From the NCBI GenBank assembly GCA_018714805.1, contig DVMW01000028.1:32790-96789 (forward strand): a stretch of DNA of 64,000 nt, given 5' to 3'. The notes beneath the pieces were generated by a model. The model searched no databases, was not told the origin of the DNA, and worked only from the letters and a program-made list of their open reading frames with translations. This document shows, in pieces, positions 8,188 to 15,448 of the stretch (positions are counted from its first letter, which is position 1; the number at the start of each line of letters is the position of its first letter). Source of the DNA: Candidatus Fimenecus excrementigallinarum. Lineage in GTDB: Bacteria; Bacillota; Clostridia; Oscillospirales; Acutalibacteraceae. A program made the position numbers and the translations under genes.

Positions 8188-9222
8188 TTACTCCTTTCCG
8201 TTTTCCGGCGCGCACACAAGCACCGCGTGCGCGACGCAGGGGATGCTTTCCCCCTGCAAGGTCGAGGTCTGCGACAAAAGCGCGCCGGTCGCAACCAGCA
8301 GGACGCGCCGCAGCGCACCGCATTGCAGCTGCCGCAGAATATGGGAATTGAATACGGACGCCGAACACCCGCAGCCCGAGCCGCCCGCGTGGACGTCCTG
8401 CGTTTCGCGGTCGTAAAGCAGCAGTCCGCAGTCCGCGTGCCGCGTTTCGGACAGCGCTATGCCGTAATCCTTGTTAAGCAGCGTGCGAAAAAGCGCGGTG
8501 CCCACCGCGCCGAGGTCGCCGGTCAGAACCAGGTCGAGCGAATCCGGCCCGGCGCCGGCGTCGTGCAGGAAGTCTGCGACGGTTCTCGCGGCCGCAGGCG
8601 CCATCGCCGCGCCCATGTTGTTCGCATCCTGCACGCCGAGGTCGACGATGCGCCCGAACGTGGCCGCCGCAAGGTACGGCTTGTCCGGTTCATGCGCGCC
8701 GAGCACGCTCGCACCCGCCGCGGTCGCCGTGCGCTGGGCGGTAGGCGGCCGCTGCCCGCCGTATTCGAGCGGCTGGCGAAACTGCCGCTCCGCCGAGCAA
8801 AAATGCGAAGAGGTAACGGCGAGCGCGAGACGCGCCGCATTTGCGTCGACCGCAAGACCCGCCAGGCCGAGCGCGAGCGCCATGGTCGAGCACGCGCCGT
8901 AGACGCCGACAAAGGGGATGCCGAAGTCCCGCAGCCCGAACGAGGAACCGATGCATTGGTTGAGCAGGTCGCCGGCGAAAATGAGGTCGGCGTCCCGCGG
9001 GCGCTTCCCGGCCTTTTCGAGCGCCAGCGTGACCGCCTCGCGCTGGAGCGCGCTTTCCGCCTTTTCAAACGAGCTTTCGCCGAGCGTGTCGTCCGGAAAA
9101 ACCCGGTCAAATTCCGCGCGCAGCGGGCCCTCGCCCTCCGTCGTCCCGACGACCGCCGCCCCGGCGAGCACCGCGGGGTGCGACGGGAACCGCAGCGTGT
9201 ACCGTCCTATCCGTTGCGCCAT
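8188..9222 (-). CDS. spoVAD: Stage V sporulation protein AD
   Basis: A 344-residue thiolase-fold protein of the SpoVA channel, which moves Ca-dipicolinic acid into the forespore and out again at germination; in Bacillus SpoVAD binds DPA. Landmarks are LIFAGDLLNQCIGSSFGLRD, the GVYGACSTMA segment at the thiolase nucleophile position, TSSHFCSAERQFRQPLEYG, and a C-terminal GGSGCGCSASVFNSHIL. Length is normal. It lies 12 bp downstream of spoVAC and is preceded by GGAGG. Confidence 0.93.
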   Translation of the reverse strand: MAQRIGRYTLRFPSHPAVLAGAAVVGTTEGEGPLRAEFDRVFPDDTLGESSFEKAESALQREAVTLALEKAGKRPRDADLIFAGDLLNQCIGSSFGLRDFGIPFVGVYGACSTMALALGLAGLAVDANAARLALAVTSSHFCSAERQFRQPLEYGGQRPPTAQRTATAAGASVLGAHEPDKPYLAAATFGRIVDLGVQDANNMGAAMAPAAARTVADFLHDAGAGPDSLDLVLTGDLGAVGTALFRTLLNKDYGIALSETRHADCGLLLYDRETQDVHAGGSGCGCSASVFNSHILRQLQCGALRRVLLVATGALLSQTSTLQGESIPCVAHAVLVCAPENGKE

Positions 9223-9234
9223 GCCGCGCCCTCC

Positions 9235-9678
9235 TTAATACAGATGGAAAATATAGGCGATAAGCCCGTATACGACTGCCGCGCTCACGCCGTAGACAAT
9301 GACCGGCCCCGCAATGGAAAACAGCTTCGCGCCCGTGCCGAGCACGCGCCCCTCCGCGCGGAATTCCATGGCGGGCGAGACGATGGCGTTTGCAAAGCCG
9401 GTGATGGGGACGAAGGTTCCCGCGCCGGCAACCTTGGCAATCTTGTCGAACACCCCGGCGCCGGTGAGCGCCGCCGTTACAACGATAAGCGTGACCGGCG
9501 TCGCCGCCTTGACTTCGGTCTCGGAAAACCCAAGGTACGCGTACAGGACGTTGAGCGCCTGTCCGAGGGTGCAGATAAGCCCGCCGAAGAGGAAGGCGAA
9601 AAACAAATCCTTGCCTTTTTTGGAGGGCGGCGCGGCTTTTTTGGCCATCTGGTCGTATTCCTGTTTGCCGGTCGGCAT
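9235..9678 (-). CDS. spoVAC: Stage V sporulation protein AC
   Basis: A 147-residue membrane protein of the SpoVA DPA channel; SpoVAC is the mechanosensitive component in Bacillus. It has a hydrophilic N-terminus, then about four membrane segments with the family signatures LFFAFLFGGLICTLGQ, TFVPITGFANAIVSPAMEFR and a hydrophobic C-terminus. The start is the ATG complementary to 9676-9678 after AAAGGAGTTGAAC; the frame runs further upstream without a ribosome-binding site. First gene of the spoVAC-spoVAD-small membrane protein operon. Confidence 0.93.
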   Translation of the reverse strand: MPTGKQEYDQMAKKAAPPSKKGKDLFFAFLFGGLICTLGQALNVLYAYLGFSETEVKAATPVTLIVVTAALTGAGVFDKIAKVAGAGTFVPITGFANAIVSPAMEFRAEGRVLGTGAKLFSIAGPVIVYGVSAAVVYGLIAYIFHLY

Positions 9679-9700
9679 GGCGTTCAACTCCTTTTGCACA

Positions 9701-9730
9701 TAGCTTGACCGGCAAAAACGCAAAAATTCA
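9701..9730 (-). promoter_or_regulatory. Possible SigG-type promoter for the spoVA operon
   Basis: Read on the minus strand, TGAATT and CAAGCTA are separated by 17 bp, 22 bp upstream of spoVAC. This resembles the forespore SigG pattern (GAATA-type -35, CATnnTA-type -10), matching the known forespore expression of spoVA. No good SigA promoter is visible in this gap on that strand. Confidence 0.4.
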
Positions 9731-9741
9731 TAATTTGTACA

Positions 9742-9770
9742 TTGAAAAACCGGGAAAAATCGGATAAGAT
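9742..9770 (+). promoter_or_regulatory. SigA-type promoter for the ABC ATPase gene
   Basis: TTGAAA at 9742-9747 and TAAGAT at 9765-9770 with a 17-bp spacer, 45 bp upstream of the start codon. Confidence 0.55.
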
Positions 9771-9814
9771 GAAAGAGATAAGGCAAACGCGGGAAAGGAA
9801 GACGGTGGCCGCAC

Positions 9815-10516
9815 ATGGAGCTCATTGAAGTCAGAGATATTTATAAAATATACAATCCCGGCGAAAACGAGGTGCGCGCGCTCGACGGCGTGACGCTTTC
9901 CGTTTCCCGCGGGGATTTCGTCGCGATTGTCGGGCAGTCCGGCTCGGGCAAATCGACGCTGATGAATATGCTGGGGCTTTTGGATATCCCCACGAGCGGC
10001 GAATATTACCTGGACGGCGAAAACACCTCGGAGATGTCGGACGACGAGCTTTCCGAGATTCGCAACAAGGAGATTGGCTTCATCTTTCAGGGCTTCAACC
10101 TGATTCCGAGCCTGACGGCGCAGGCGAACGTGGAGCTGCCGCTGACCTACCGCGGGATGCCCGCCGCCGAACGGCACCGCCTTTCGTTAGAGGCGCTGGA
10201 GCGCGTGGGGCTCGGCCACCGGCTGAACCACCTGCCAAAGCAGATGTCCGGCGGCCAGCAGCAGCGCGTGGCGATTGCCCGCGCCGTGGCGGCGCGCCCG
10301 CCCATCATTCTGGCGGATGAACCGACCGGCAACCTGGACAGCCGCTCGGGCGCGGAGGTCATGAAAATCCTGCACGAGCTCAACAACGAGGGCCGCACGG
10401 TCATCCTCATCACCCACGACAACGGCATTGCCAACGAGGCGAAGCGCGTCATCCGCATCCAGGACGGCAAGGTTGTGGAGGACTTCCGGCGCGCGGATAT
10501 AACGGCAAAATCTTAA
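9815..10516 (+). CDS. MacB/LolD-type ABC transporter ATP-binding protein
   Basis: A 233-residue ATPase with Walker A GQSGSGKST (near residue 40), Q-loop FQGFNLIPSLTA, signature MSGGQQQRVAIARA, Walker B IILADEPTGNLDS and H-loop THD. The sequence pattern is that of the MacB/FtsE/LolD group, which drives lipoprotein, peptide or antimicrobial export with an FtsX-fold permease. No permease gene is adjacent on either side, so the partner must be encoded elsewhere. Confidence 0.88.
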   Translation: MELIEVRDIYKIYNPGENEVRALDGVTLSVSRGDFVAIVGQSGSGKSTLMNMLGLLDIPTSGEYYLDGENTSEMSDDELSEIRNKEIGFIFQGFNLIPSLTAQANVELPLTYRGMPAAERHRLSLEALERVGLGHRLNHLPKQMSGGQQQRVAIARAVAARPPIILADEPTGNLDSRSGAEVMKILHELNNEGRTVILITHDNGIANEAKRVIRIQDGKVVEDFRRADITAKS

Positions 10517-10532
10517 ATTTCTATAAAACATA

Positions 10533-10561
10533 TTGTCTTTTGCCGGGCTATCCTATATAAT
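10533..10561 (+). promoter_or_regulatory. SigA-type promoter for ireB
   Basis: TTGTCT at 10533-10538 and a consensus TATAAT at 10556-10561 with a 17-bp spacer. Confidence 0.75.
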
Positions 10562-10612
10562 AGAACCATACTTTCGCGGCCGGGCCGCGGTCAGAAGAAG
10601 GGGGCGGCGGGT

Positions 10613-10885
10613 ATGCACGATCCGAGCAAGACCATCCAGTTTTCCATTAAGGACGAGCACGAGGAGGCTATGCGCCAGACCATCGTCGCGGTGTATGAGG
10701 CGCTTCGGGAAAAGGGGTATAACCCCATAAGCCAGATTGTCGGGTATATTTTGTCCGAGGACCCGACCTATATCACGACGCACAACAACGCCCGCAGCCT
10801 AATCCGCCGTTTGGACCGGGACGAGCTTTTACAGGCGCTTGTCAAGAACTATCTGCAGCTCGGGCCGAACGACAAAAAGGAGTGA
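10613..10885 (+). CDS. ireB: IreB family regulatory phosphoprotein (UPF0297)
   Basis: A 90-residue protein with the family core [48 protein letters not shown] and a C-terminal LVKNYL. In Enterococcus, IreB is phosphorylated by the Ser/Thr kinase IreK and opposes cephalosporin tolerance. AGAAGGGGGCGG precedes the ATG. In many Firmicutes ireB is followed by ruvX and a DUF1292 gene; here an unrelated Lys-rich protein follows, and a DUF1292 gene sits far away at 56815-57111. Confidence 0.93.
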   Translation: MHDPSKTIQFSIKDEHEEAMRQTIVAVYEALREKGYNPISQIVGYILSEDPTYITTHNNARSLIRRLDRDELLQALVKNYLQLGPNDKKE

Positions 10886-10891
10886 GCCGGT

Positions 10892-11266
10892 ATGGCAGAG
10901 GAAACGAAAAAGCAGAGCGCGCCGAAAAAGGACGCGCAGAAAAAGACGGAAAAGCCCGCCGAAAAGGCAGAAAAGGGCGGGAGCAAAAAACAACCGTTTT
11001 TAACCTATAAGGGCAAGCCCCTGGTGCGCAACGGGGACACCATCTACTATGGCAATATGTCCGACGAATACGTCATTATGCTGCGCATCACCTCCAAAAA
11101 GCCGTTTGAGGGCTACGACCTCGCTTCCAAGGTCGTCGTGCAGCTTCTGCGCACGGACCCGGACGCGAGCGCCAAGGAGCGCGTGGTTAAGACCAGCGAG
11201 AAAAAGGGCTTGTTTGCCGCGATGGATATTGCGGAAATTTGGCTGGACCGTGCGCTGCGCGGCTGA
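10892..11266 (+). CDS. Lys-rich hypothetical protein downstream of ireB
   Basis: A 124-residue protein with a low-complexity Lys/Glu/Ala/Pro N-terminus (about residues 1-35) and a compact domain beginning PFLTYKGKPLVRNGDTIYYG and ending AEIWLDRALRG. It is cytoplasmic by appearance and belongs to no family I can name. It starts 6 bp after ireB and shares its transcript, ending at a terminator at 11280. Confidence 0.7.
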   Translation: MAEETKKQSAPKKDAQKKTEKPAEKAEKGGSKKQPFLTYKGKPLVRNGDTIYYGNMSDEYVIMLRITSKKPFEGYDLASKVVVQLLRTDPDASAKERVVKTSEKKGLFAAMDIAEIWLDRALRG

Positions 11267-11279
11267 AACGAAGGACTTT

Positions 11280-11314
11280 GCCGCTCAAGGGAGGCTTTGA
11301 GCGGCTTGTTTTTT
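11280..11314 (+). terminator. Terminator after the ireB operon
   Basis: GCCGCTCAA pairs perfectly with TTGAGCGGC around an 8-nt loop, followed by TTGTTTTTT. Confidence 0.85.
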
Positions 11315-11334
11315 AGAAGGACCGGGGGAGAAAA

Positions 11335-11937
11335 ATGCGCGTTTTCGATTTTGACAACACCATCTACGACGGGGAAAGCGGCTTTGACATCTTCGTGTTC
11401 TTTTTCAAAAAGGAGCCGAAGCTCATTTCGCGCTACATCCCGAAATTCGGCGAGGGATTTCTGCGCTATAAGCTCGGTCGGGTGCAGCTCGACGAGGTCA
11501 AGCGCGAATACGGCGATATGCTGCGCGAAGGGTGCGCCAAAATGCGGAACCTCCCGCAGCTGATTGTCGAGTTCTGGGACGCGCACGAGAAAAAGATTAA
11601 GCCGTTTTACAAGGCCATCCAAAAGGACGACGACGTCATCATCTCGGCCTGCCCGGAGGTGATGCTCGCGGAAATCTGCCGGCGCATCGGCGTGCGGCAC
11701 TATATCGGCACACAGCTGGACCTTTCGACCGGCGAGATTGGCCGCATCTGCTACCGGGAAGCAAAGGTCGAGGCCTACCGCGCGCAGTACGGCGATTTGC
11801 CGCTGGACGAATTGTATACGGATTCCCAAAACGACCGCGCCCTCATGGAGCTTGCGCGCACCGTGTATCTGGTTTCCGGCGAGCGGGTGGAAAAAATCAA
11901 GGCGGACGGCGTTTGGTGCAAGCGCGCGGACAAATGA
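11335..11937 (+). CDS. HAD-IB family phosphatase
   Basis: A 200-residue HAD hydrolase with motif I FDFDNTIYDG at the very N-terminus, a helical cap (about residues 20-95), motif II SACPEVML near residue 105 and the late acidic loop YTDSQNDRAL near residue 162. This layout matches the IB subfamily (phosphoserine and lysophosphatidate phosphatase-like). The substrate is unknown. GGGGGAGAAAA precedes the ATG. The gene 28 bp downstream encodes a GDPD-like protein, hinting at lipid or phosphodiester chemistry. Confidence 0.82.
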   Translation: MRVFDFDNTIYDGESGFDIFVFFFKKEPKLISRYIPKFGEGFLRYKLGRVQLDEVKREYGDMLREGCAKMRNLPQLIVEFWDAHEKKIKPFYKAIQKDDDVIISACPEVMLAEICRRIGVRHYIGTQLDLSTGEIGRICYREAKVEAYRAQYGDLPLDELYTDSQNDRALMELARTVYLVSGERVEKIKADGVWCKRADK

Positions 11938-11965
11938 CGCCGCAGTCCCCGAAAAGGAGAACGGT

Positions 11966-12730
11966 ATGAAAACAATTTGGAAGCTGGCCCTGCTTGCGGC
12001 CGGGGCGGTCGGCGCCGCTGCCGCCGCGCAGACGGGCGTCAAACTGCACCGCATCGCGTTCGGGAAGGTGACGCTGCCCGAGGGCTTCACCGTGACCGCG
12101 CACAGCGGCTGCGAGGGGACGCCGGACAACTCCCTGGAATATATCGAAAAGGCGCTCGCGCTGCAGGTGCCGGTTTTAGAGGTGGACGTCTGCGTGCGCA
12201 ACGACGGCACGCCGGTGCTGCTGCACGCCCAAACGGCGGGCGACGGCGAGGGCGTTTTGCTCGAGGACGCGCTGCGCCGCATAGCGGAGGCCTCCGCGTT
12301 TGCGCGGGTCAACCTGGACCTCAAGGCCTTTACCAATATTCCCGGCGTCTACGACGTGCTTGTGCGCACCGGGATGCTTTCCCGCTGCTTTTTCACCGGC
12401 GTGACGGCCGAGCACACCCAGCTTGTCAAAATCGACGCGCCGGGCGTGCCGTACTATCTCAACGCGGAGCTTAACCGCCTGCGCTTAGAGGACCGCGCGT
12501 ACCTGGAGGGCCTTGCGCACGAGGTGCTGCGCAGCGGCGCGGTGGGGCTCAACTGCAGCTGCAATTACGCAAGCAAAACGCTTATCGATGTGTTCCGCAA
12601 GGCGAACCTCAAGGTCTCCTTCTGGACGGCGGACAACAAGTTCGTCCAGCGCAACCTTTTGACCATGGGCCCCGACAATATCACGACGCGCCGCCCGGTG
12701 CTTTTGCAGGCGCTTATCGAGCAGGGCTGA
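11966..12730 (+). CDS. Divergent glycerophosphodiester phosphodiesterase-like protein
   Basis: A 254-residue protein with start ATG 11966 after AAAAGGAGAACGGT. The N-terminus is a single hydrophobic segment (signal anchor, about residues 5-22). The GDPD fold is suggested by HSGCEGTPDNSLEYIEKAL (family HRG..PENT), LEVDVCVRNDGTPVLLHA (family E-D pair and second His) and VSFWTADN near the end. The usual Arg after the first His is Ser, so activity may be altered. Second gene after the HAD phosphatase. Confidence 0.65.
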   Translation: MKTIWKLALLAAGAVGAAAAAQTGVKLHRIAFGKVTLPEGFTVTAHSGCEGTPDNSLEYIEKALALQVPVLEVDVCVRNDGTPVLLHAQTAGDGEGVLLEDALRRIAEASAFARVNLDLKAFTNIPGVYDVLVRTGMLSRCFFTGVTAEHTQLVKIDAPGVPYYLNAELNRLRLEDRAYLEGLAHEVLRSGAVGLNCSCNYASKTLIDVFRKANLKVSFWTADNKFVQRNLLTMGPDNITTRRPVLLQALIEQG

Positions 12731-12755
12731 GCGCCCGGCTGTCCGGCTTTCACAA

Positions 12756-12785
12756 GGCATACGGCCTCCTTTTCCCGCATAGATA
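12756..12785 (+). promoter_or_regulatory. Possible SigE-type promoter for yabP
   Basis: GGCATACG at 12756-12763 and CATAGATA at 12778-12785 with a 14-bp spacer resemble the mother-cell SigE pattern (GKCATATT and CATACAMT), 5/8 to 6/8 matches each. In Bacillus yabP is SigE-controlled. A transcript from here would start at about 12791. Confidence 0.4.
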
Positions 12786-12809
12786 TGAAGCGGGCAAAGG
12801 AGGCTTTTT
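12764..12809 (+). terminator. Terminator hairpin that also contains the yabP ribosome-binding site
   Basis: GCCTCCTTTTCCCGC (12764-12778) pairs with GCGGGCAAAGGAGGC (12790-12804) at 14 of 15 positions, loop 11 nt, followed by TTTTT. The 3' arm includes AAAGGAGG, the yabP Shine-Dalgarno sequence 8 nt before its ATG. Confidence 0.8.
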
Positions 12810-12811
12810 GT

Positions 12812-13099
12812 ATGAACGAGGGAAATGCAGCCGCCGTAAAAATACCGCACAGCGTCGTGCTGGAGGACCGCCGCCGGCTGACGGTATCGGGCATATCGGA
12901 CGTGGACAGCTTTGACGAGCAGACCATCGTCGTGTTCACCCCGCTCGGGGAGCTGACGGTCAAGGGGGCGGATTTGCACATCAGCCGTCTGGATTTGGAA
13001 ATGGGAGAGCTGGCGGTCGAGGGGGACATTGCGACGCTGGCCTACGCCGGGCAGGCGCCGGAAAAGCAGCCGTCCTTTTTCAGCCGGGTGTTCCGCTGA
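12812..13099 (+). CDS. yabP: Sporulation protein YabP
   Basis: A 95-residue protein of the YabP/YqfC family. It has HSVVLEDRRRLTVSGISDVDSFDEQTIVVFTPLGELTVKG followed by LHISRLDLEMGELAVEGDI, the typical beta-rich core. The start is ATG 12812 rather than the in-frame ATG 12785, which lies in the loop of the hairpin. In Bacillus it is made in the mother cell under SigE. Its stop overlaps the yabQ start (TGATG), so the two are coupled. Confidence 0.9.
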   Translation: MNEGNAAAVKIPHSVVLEDRRRLTVSGISDVDSFDEQTIVVFTPLGELTVKGADLHISRLDLEMGELAVEGDIATLAYAGQAPEKQPSFFSRVFR

Positions 13100-13953
13100 T
13101 GGTGTACCTGCCGAATATCCCGCAGCAGCTGACGGCGTTTTTCTACGCCGTCGGCTTCGGCTTCTGCCTGGGGCTTCTCTACGACCTGTTCCGCGCGGTG
13201 CGCCGGCTTTTTTCGGACGGGAAGCGCGCCTTTTTCGTCTCCGACGTCCTGTTCGCCTTCTGCGCGGCGTTTTTCACCTTCCTGTTCGCCTTGGCCGTCC
13301 ACGGCGGCAGCGTGCGCGGGTATGTGCTGTTCGGGGAAGGGCTCGGCTTTTTGGTCTACTGCTTTACGGCGGGGGCGCTTGTCGCGCGCGCGCTCGACCT
13401 GGCCGTCCGGGCGCTAAGGCGGACGGTGCGCACGGTTTTTCGTCTGCTTTTTGCGCCGTTCAAGCGGCTTGCCGCCTTTTTTCGCAAAAAACGGCAGAAA
13501 AATGTGGAAAAAGTACAGAAAAAGCTTTCCGTTTTCGGAAAAAAATCAAAAATACACTTGCAAACCATGCAGCAGTTGTTGTATAATCATTCCAATAAAG
13601 TATCCTCCGGGGGCGAGGTGCGCCCAAAAAGCGAAGGCGACGGGACGGACATGAAGGCAAAACGGAAAAGAAAAAAGCAAAAACACAGCTTCATCCTTTC
13701 CTTGGCTCTGCTGCTTGCAGTAGGGTATTTTGTCATTTCCTTCGTCAGCACGCAGCTGGACATCCGGGAAAAGGAACAGGAAAAGGCGGCGCTTGAGGCG
13801 CAGTATGCCGCGCAGGTCGCGGAAAACGAGCGGCTGCAGGCGGTCGCGGACGGGGGCGACGAGTCCGAGTATATGGAGCGTGTCGCCCGCGAAAAACTGG
13901 GGTACGTTATGCCTGACGAAAAGGTATACTACGATATTACGCCGAGCAACTGA
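13099..13953 (+). CDS. yabQ: YabQ spore-cortex protein reading in frame into DivIC/FtsB
   Basis: One open frame of 284 codons. Residues 1 to about 140 are YabQ: a hydrophobic N-terminus with LYDLFRAVRRLF and several membrane segments, then basic residues. Residues 185-284 form a complete DivIC/FtsB-type division protein: a basic N-terminus, one membrane helix (about 203-220), a coiled coil (225-255) and the signature EKLGYVMPDEKVYYD. No stop codon separates them. In relatives yabQ and divIC are separate neighbours with different timing (sporulation versus vegetative). An internal promoter and start sites (GTG 13618 or ATG 13651) suggest DivIC is also made alone. The YabQ call rests on hydrophobicity, position and the N-terminal motif. 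Confidence 0.75.
   Translation: MVYLPNIPQQLTAFFYAVGFGFCLGLLYDLFRAVRRLFSDGKRAFFVSDVLFAFCAAFFTFLFALAVHGGSVRGYVLFGEGLGFLVYCFTAGALVARALDLAVRALRRTVRTVFRLLFAPFKRLAAFFRKKRQKNVEKVQKKLSVFGKKSKIHLQTMQQLLYNHSNKVSSGGEVRPKSEGDGTDMKAKRKRKKQKHSFILSLALLLAVGYFVISFVSTQLDIREKEQEKAALEAQYAAQVAENERLQAVADGGDESEYMERVAREKLGYVMPDEKVYYDITPSN
13558..13587 (+). promoter_or_regulatory. SigA-type promoter inside yabQ, for divIC
   Basis: TTGCAA at 13558-13563 and consensus TATAAT at 13582-13587 with an 18-bp spacer, inside the long open frame and 64 bp before the DivIC-like ATG. It could give vegetative expression of the division protein. Confidence 0.6.
13651..13953 (+). CDS. divIC: Septum formation initiator DivIC/FtsB-like (internal start)
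   Basis: If translated from ATG 13651 this gives a 100-residue bitopic membrane protein of standard DivIC length: a basic cytoplasmic end, a membrane helix at about residues 18-36, a coiled coil to about 70, and the C-terminal family signature. An alternative start is GTG 13618 just after a GGGGGCGA sequence; the ATG itself has only GACGGGACG before it. DivIC pairs with FtsL in the divisome. It is nested in the yabQ frame, and the order yabP-yabQ-divIC-S1 gene matches Bacillus. Confidence 0.7.
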   Translation: MKAKRKRKKQKHSFILSLALLLAVGYFVISFVSTQLDIREKEQEKAALEAQYAAQVAENERLQAVADGGDESEYMERVAREKLGYVMPDEKVYYDITPSN

Positions 13954-13982
13954 CCGCCCGGCAGGAGGAGAATCATCGTTTC

Positions 13983-14429
13983 ATGGTCGAAGTTGGGGAA
14001 ATTCTCGAAGGGAAAGTCACGGGGCTTACGGGGTTTGGCGCTTTTGTGACGCTGCCCGGCAATGTGACCGGCATGGTCCACATTTCCGAGGTGTCGCACG
14101 CCTACGTCAACGACATCCACGACTACCTGCAGGAGGACCAGGTCGTCAAGGTTAAGGTTCTGGACGTTACACCGGAGGGGAAAATCAGCCTGTCCATCAA
14201 AAAGGCGAGCCCGGCGCCCGAAGGGAAGCAGGAGCGTCCGCGCCGCAGCGGGCCGCCCCGGCAGAAAAGCGCGCCGAACGTCTGGCGCGGAAACGATACC
14301 CACCGCGAGGAGCCGCGCACGTTTGAGGATATGATGGCGCGCTTCAAGCAGGTCAGCGACGAGAAAATATCCGACCTTAAGCGTGCGACCGACGGCGGCC
14401 GCCGCGGGTCATATTCCAAAAAAAGATAA
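13983..14429 (+). CDS. yabR: S1 domain RNA-binding protein (YabR/GSP13-like)
   Basis: A 148-residue protein with one S1 domain at residues 3-75 (VGEILEGKVTGLTGFGAFV, GMVHISEVSH, VKVKVLDVTPEGKISLSIK) and a disordered, Arg/Pro-rich C-terminal tail ending in KKR. YabR-like proteins associate with ribosomes or RNA. It follows divIC, as in Bacillus. The GGAGGAG element is about 14 nt from the ATG, longer than usual. A terminator follows directly. Confidence 0.85.
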   Translation: MVEVGEILEGKVTGLTGFGAFVTLPGNVTGMVHISEVSHAYVNDIHDYLQEDQVVKVKVLDVTPEGKISLSIKKASPAPEGKQERPRRSGPPRQKSAPNVWRGNDTHREEPRTFEDMMARFKQVSDEKISDLKRATDGGRRGSYSKKR

Positions 14430-14436
14430 AAAAGCG

Positions 14437-14468
14437 CGGGCAGGCGGTTTCGCCTGCCCGTCTCGTTT
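14437..14468 (+). terminator. Terminator after yabR
   Basis: CGGGCAGGCG pairs with CGCCTGCCCG around GTTT, followed by TCTCGTTT. Confidence 0.75.
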
Positions 14469-14482
14469 GGAAAGGAACGGTT

Positions 14483-15325
14483 ATGCGCGAACTGCACGTA
14501 TCGGAAATTGAAAATACCGTGGCGCGGCTGCTTGTCGAAGCGAACAAGGTCCTGCCCCCGGATTTGTGCGCCCGCATTGCGGACGCGGGCAGGGGGGAGG
14601 AGGCCCCGCTGCCCAAAAAAATCATGGAAACGCTGTGCGAAAACCTGGACGCCGCGCGCGAGCTCGACGTGCCGATTTGCCAGGACACCGGCATGGCGGT
14701 GCTGTTTATCGACGTCGGGCAGGACGTCCACCTTGTGGGGGGCGACTTTGCGGAAGCGGTGAACCGCGGCGTCGCGAAGGGGTATACCGAGGGACTTTTG
14801 CGAAAATCCGTGGTGCGCGACCCGCTGCGCCGCGTCAACACCGGGGACAACACCCCCGCCGTGCTGCATACGCGCATTGTCCCGGGCGACAGGGTGCATA
14901 TCGTCGCCGCGCCGAAGGGCTTCGGCAGCGAGAACATGAGCCAGCTTCGTATGTTTACCCCGAGCGCCGCGCCGCAGGACCTGATGGATTTCGTTGTGCA
15001 GGTCGTGCGCGACGCGGGCGGCAACCCCTGCCCGCCGATGGTCGTCGGCGTCGGCTTCGGCGGCGACTTTGAGCAATGCGCCTTCCTTGCCAAAAAAGCG
15101 CTGTGCCGCGCCTGCAGCGAGCGCAACCCCGACCCGTATTACGCGGATATGGAAGCGCAGCTGCTTGCGCGCATCAACGCGCTGGGCATAGGCCCCCAGG
15201 GCTTCGGCGGCAAAACGACGGCGCTTTATGTCAACATCGAGACTGCGCCGACGCACATTGCAGGTCTGCCCGTCGCCGTCAACATCGGCTGCCACGTGAC
15301 GCGGCACGCGGAAGCAACCCTGTAA
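14483..15325 (+). CDS. Fumarate hydratase / tartrate dehydratase alpha subunit, without a beta gene
   Basis: A 280-residue class I iron-sulfur hydro-lyase alpha subunit with VPICQDTGMAVLFIDVG, the first cluster cysteine near residue 69, GDNTPAVLHTRIVPGD, APKGFGSENMSQLRM, CPPMVVGVGFGGDFEQC and GIGPQGFGGKTTALYV. It would form the cluster-bearing half of an L-malate/fumarate or tartrate dehydratase. Normally the beta-subunit gene follows immediately; here the next gene is hpf and no beta subunit is found in the window. Ribosome-binding site GGAAAGGAACGG. Confidence 0.88.
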   Translation: MRELHVSEIENTVARLLVEANKVLPPDLCARIADAGRGEEAPLPKKIMETLCENLDAARELDVPICQDTGMAVLFIDVGQDVHLVGGDFAEAVNRGVAKGYTEGLLRKSVVRDPLRRVNTGDNTPAVLHTRIVPGDRVHIVAAPKGFGSENMSQLRMFTPSAAPQDLMDFVVQVVRDAGGNPCPPMVVGVGFGGDFEQCAFLAKKALCRACSERNPDPYYADMEAQLLARINALGIGPQGFGGKTTALYVNIETAPTHIAGLPVAVNIGCHVTRHAEATL

Positions 15326-15385
15326 TTCTTATTGGAAATTCACAAAAAATTTAATTTCCGTCTTTATTCTTTGCCAAAAGTGTGC

Positions 15386-15391
15386 TATACT
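15386..15391 (+). promoter_or_regulatory. Possible -10 element for hpf
   Basis: TATACT with an upstream TG (TGTGC) lies 58 bp before hpf; the -35 at 17 bp (TTTATT) is weak. Confidence 0.35.
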
Positions 15392-15448
15392 GGTCTTGTC
15401 AACAAAAGCGGAAACGCTTTTGAAATTATACAAGAAGGGGATGTTTCC

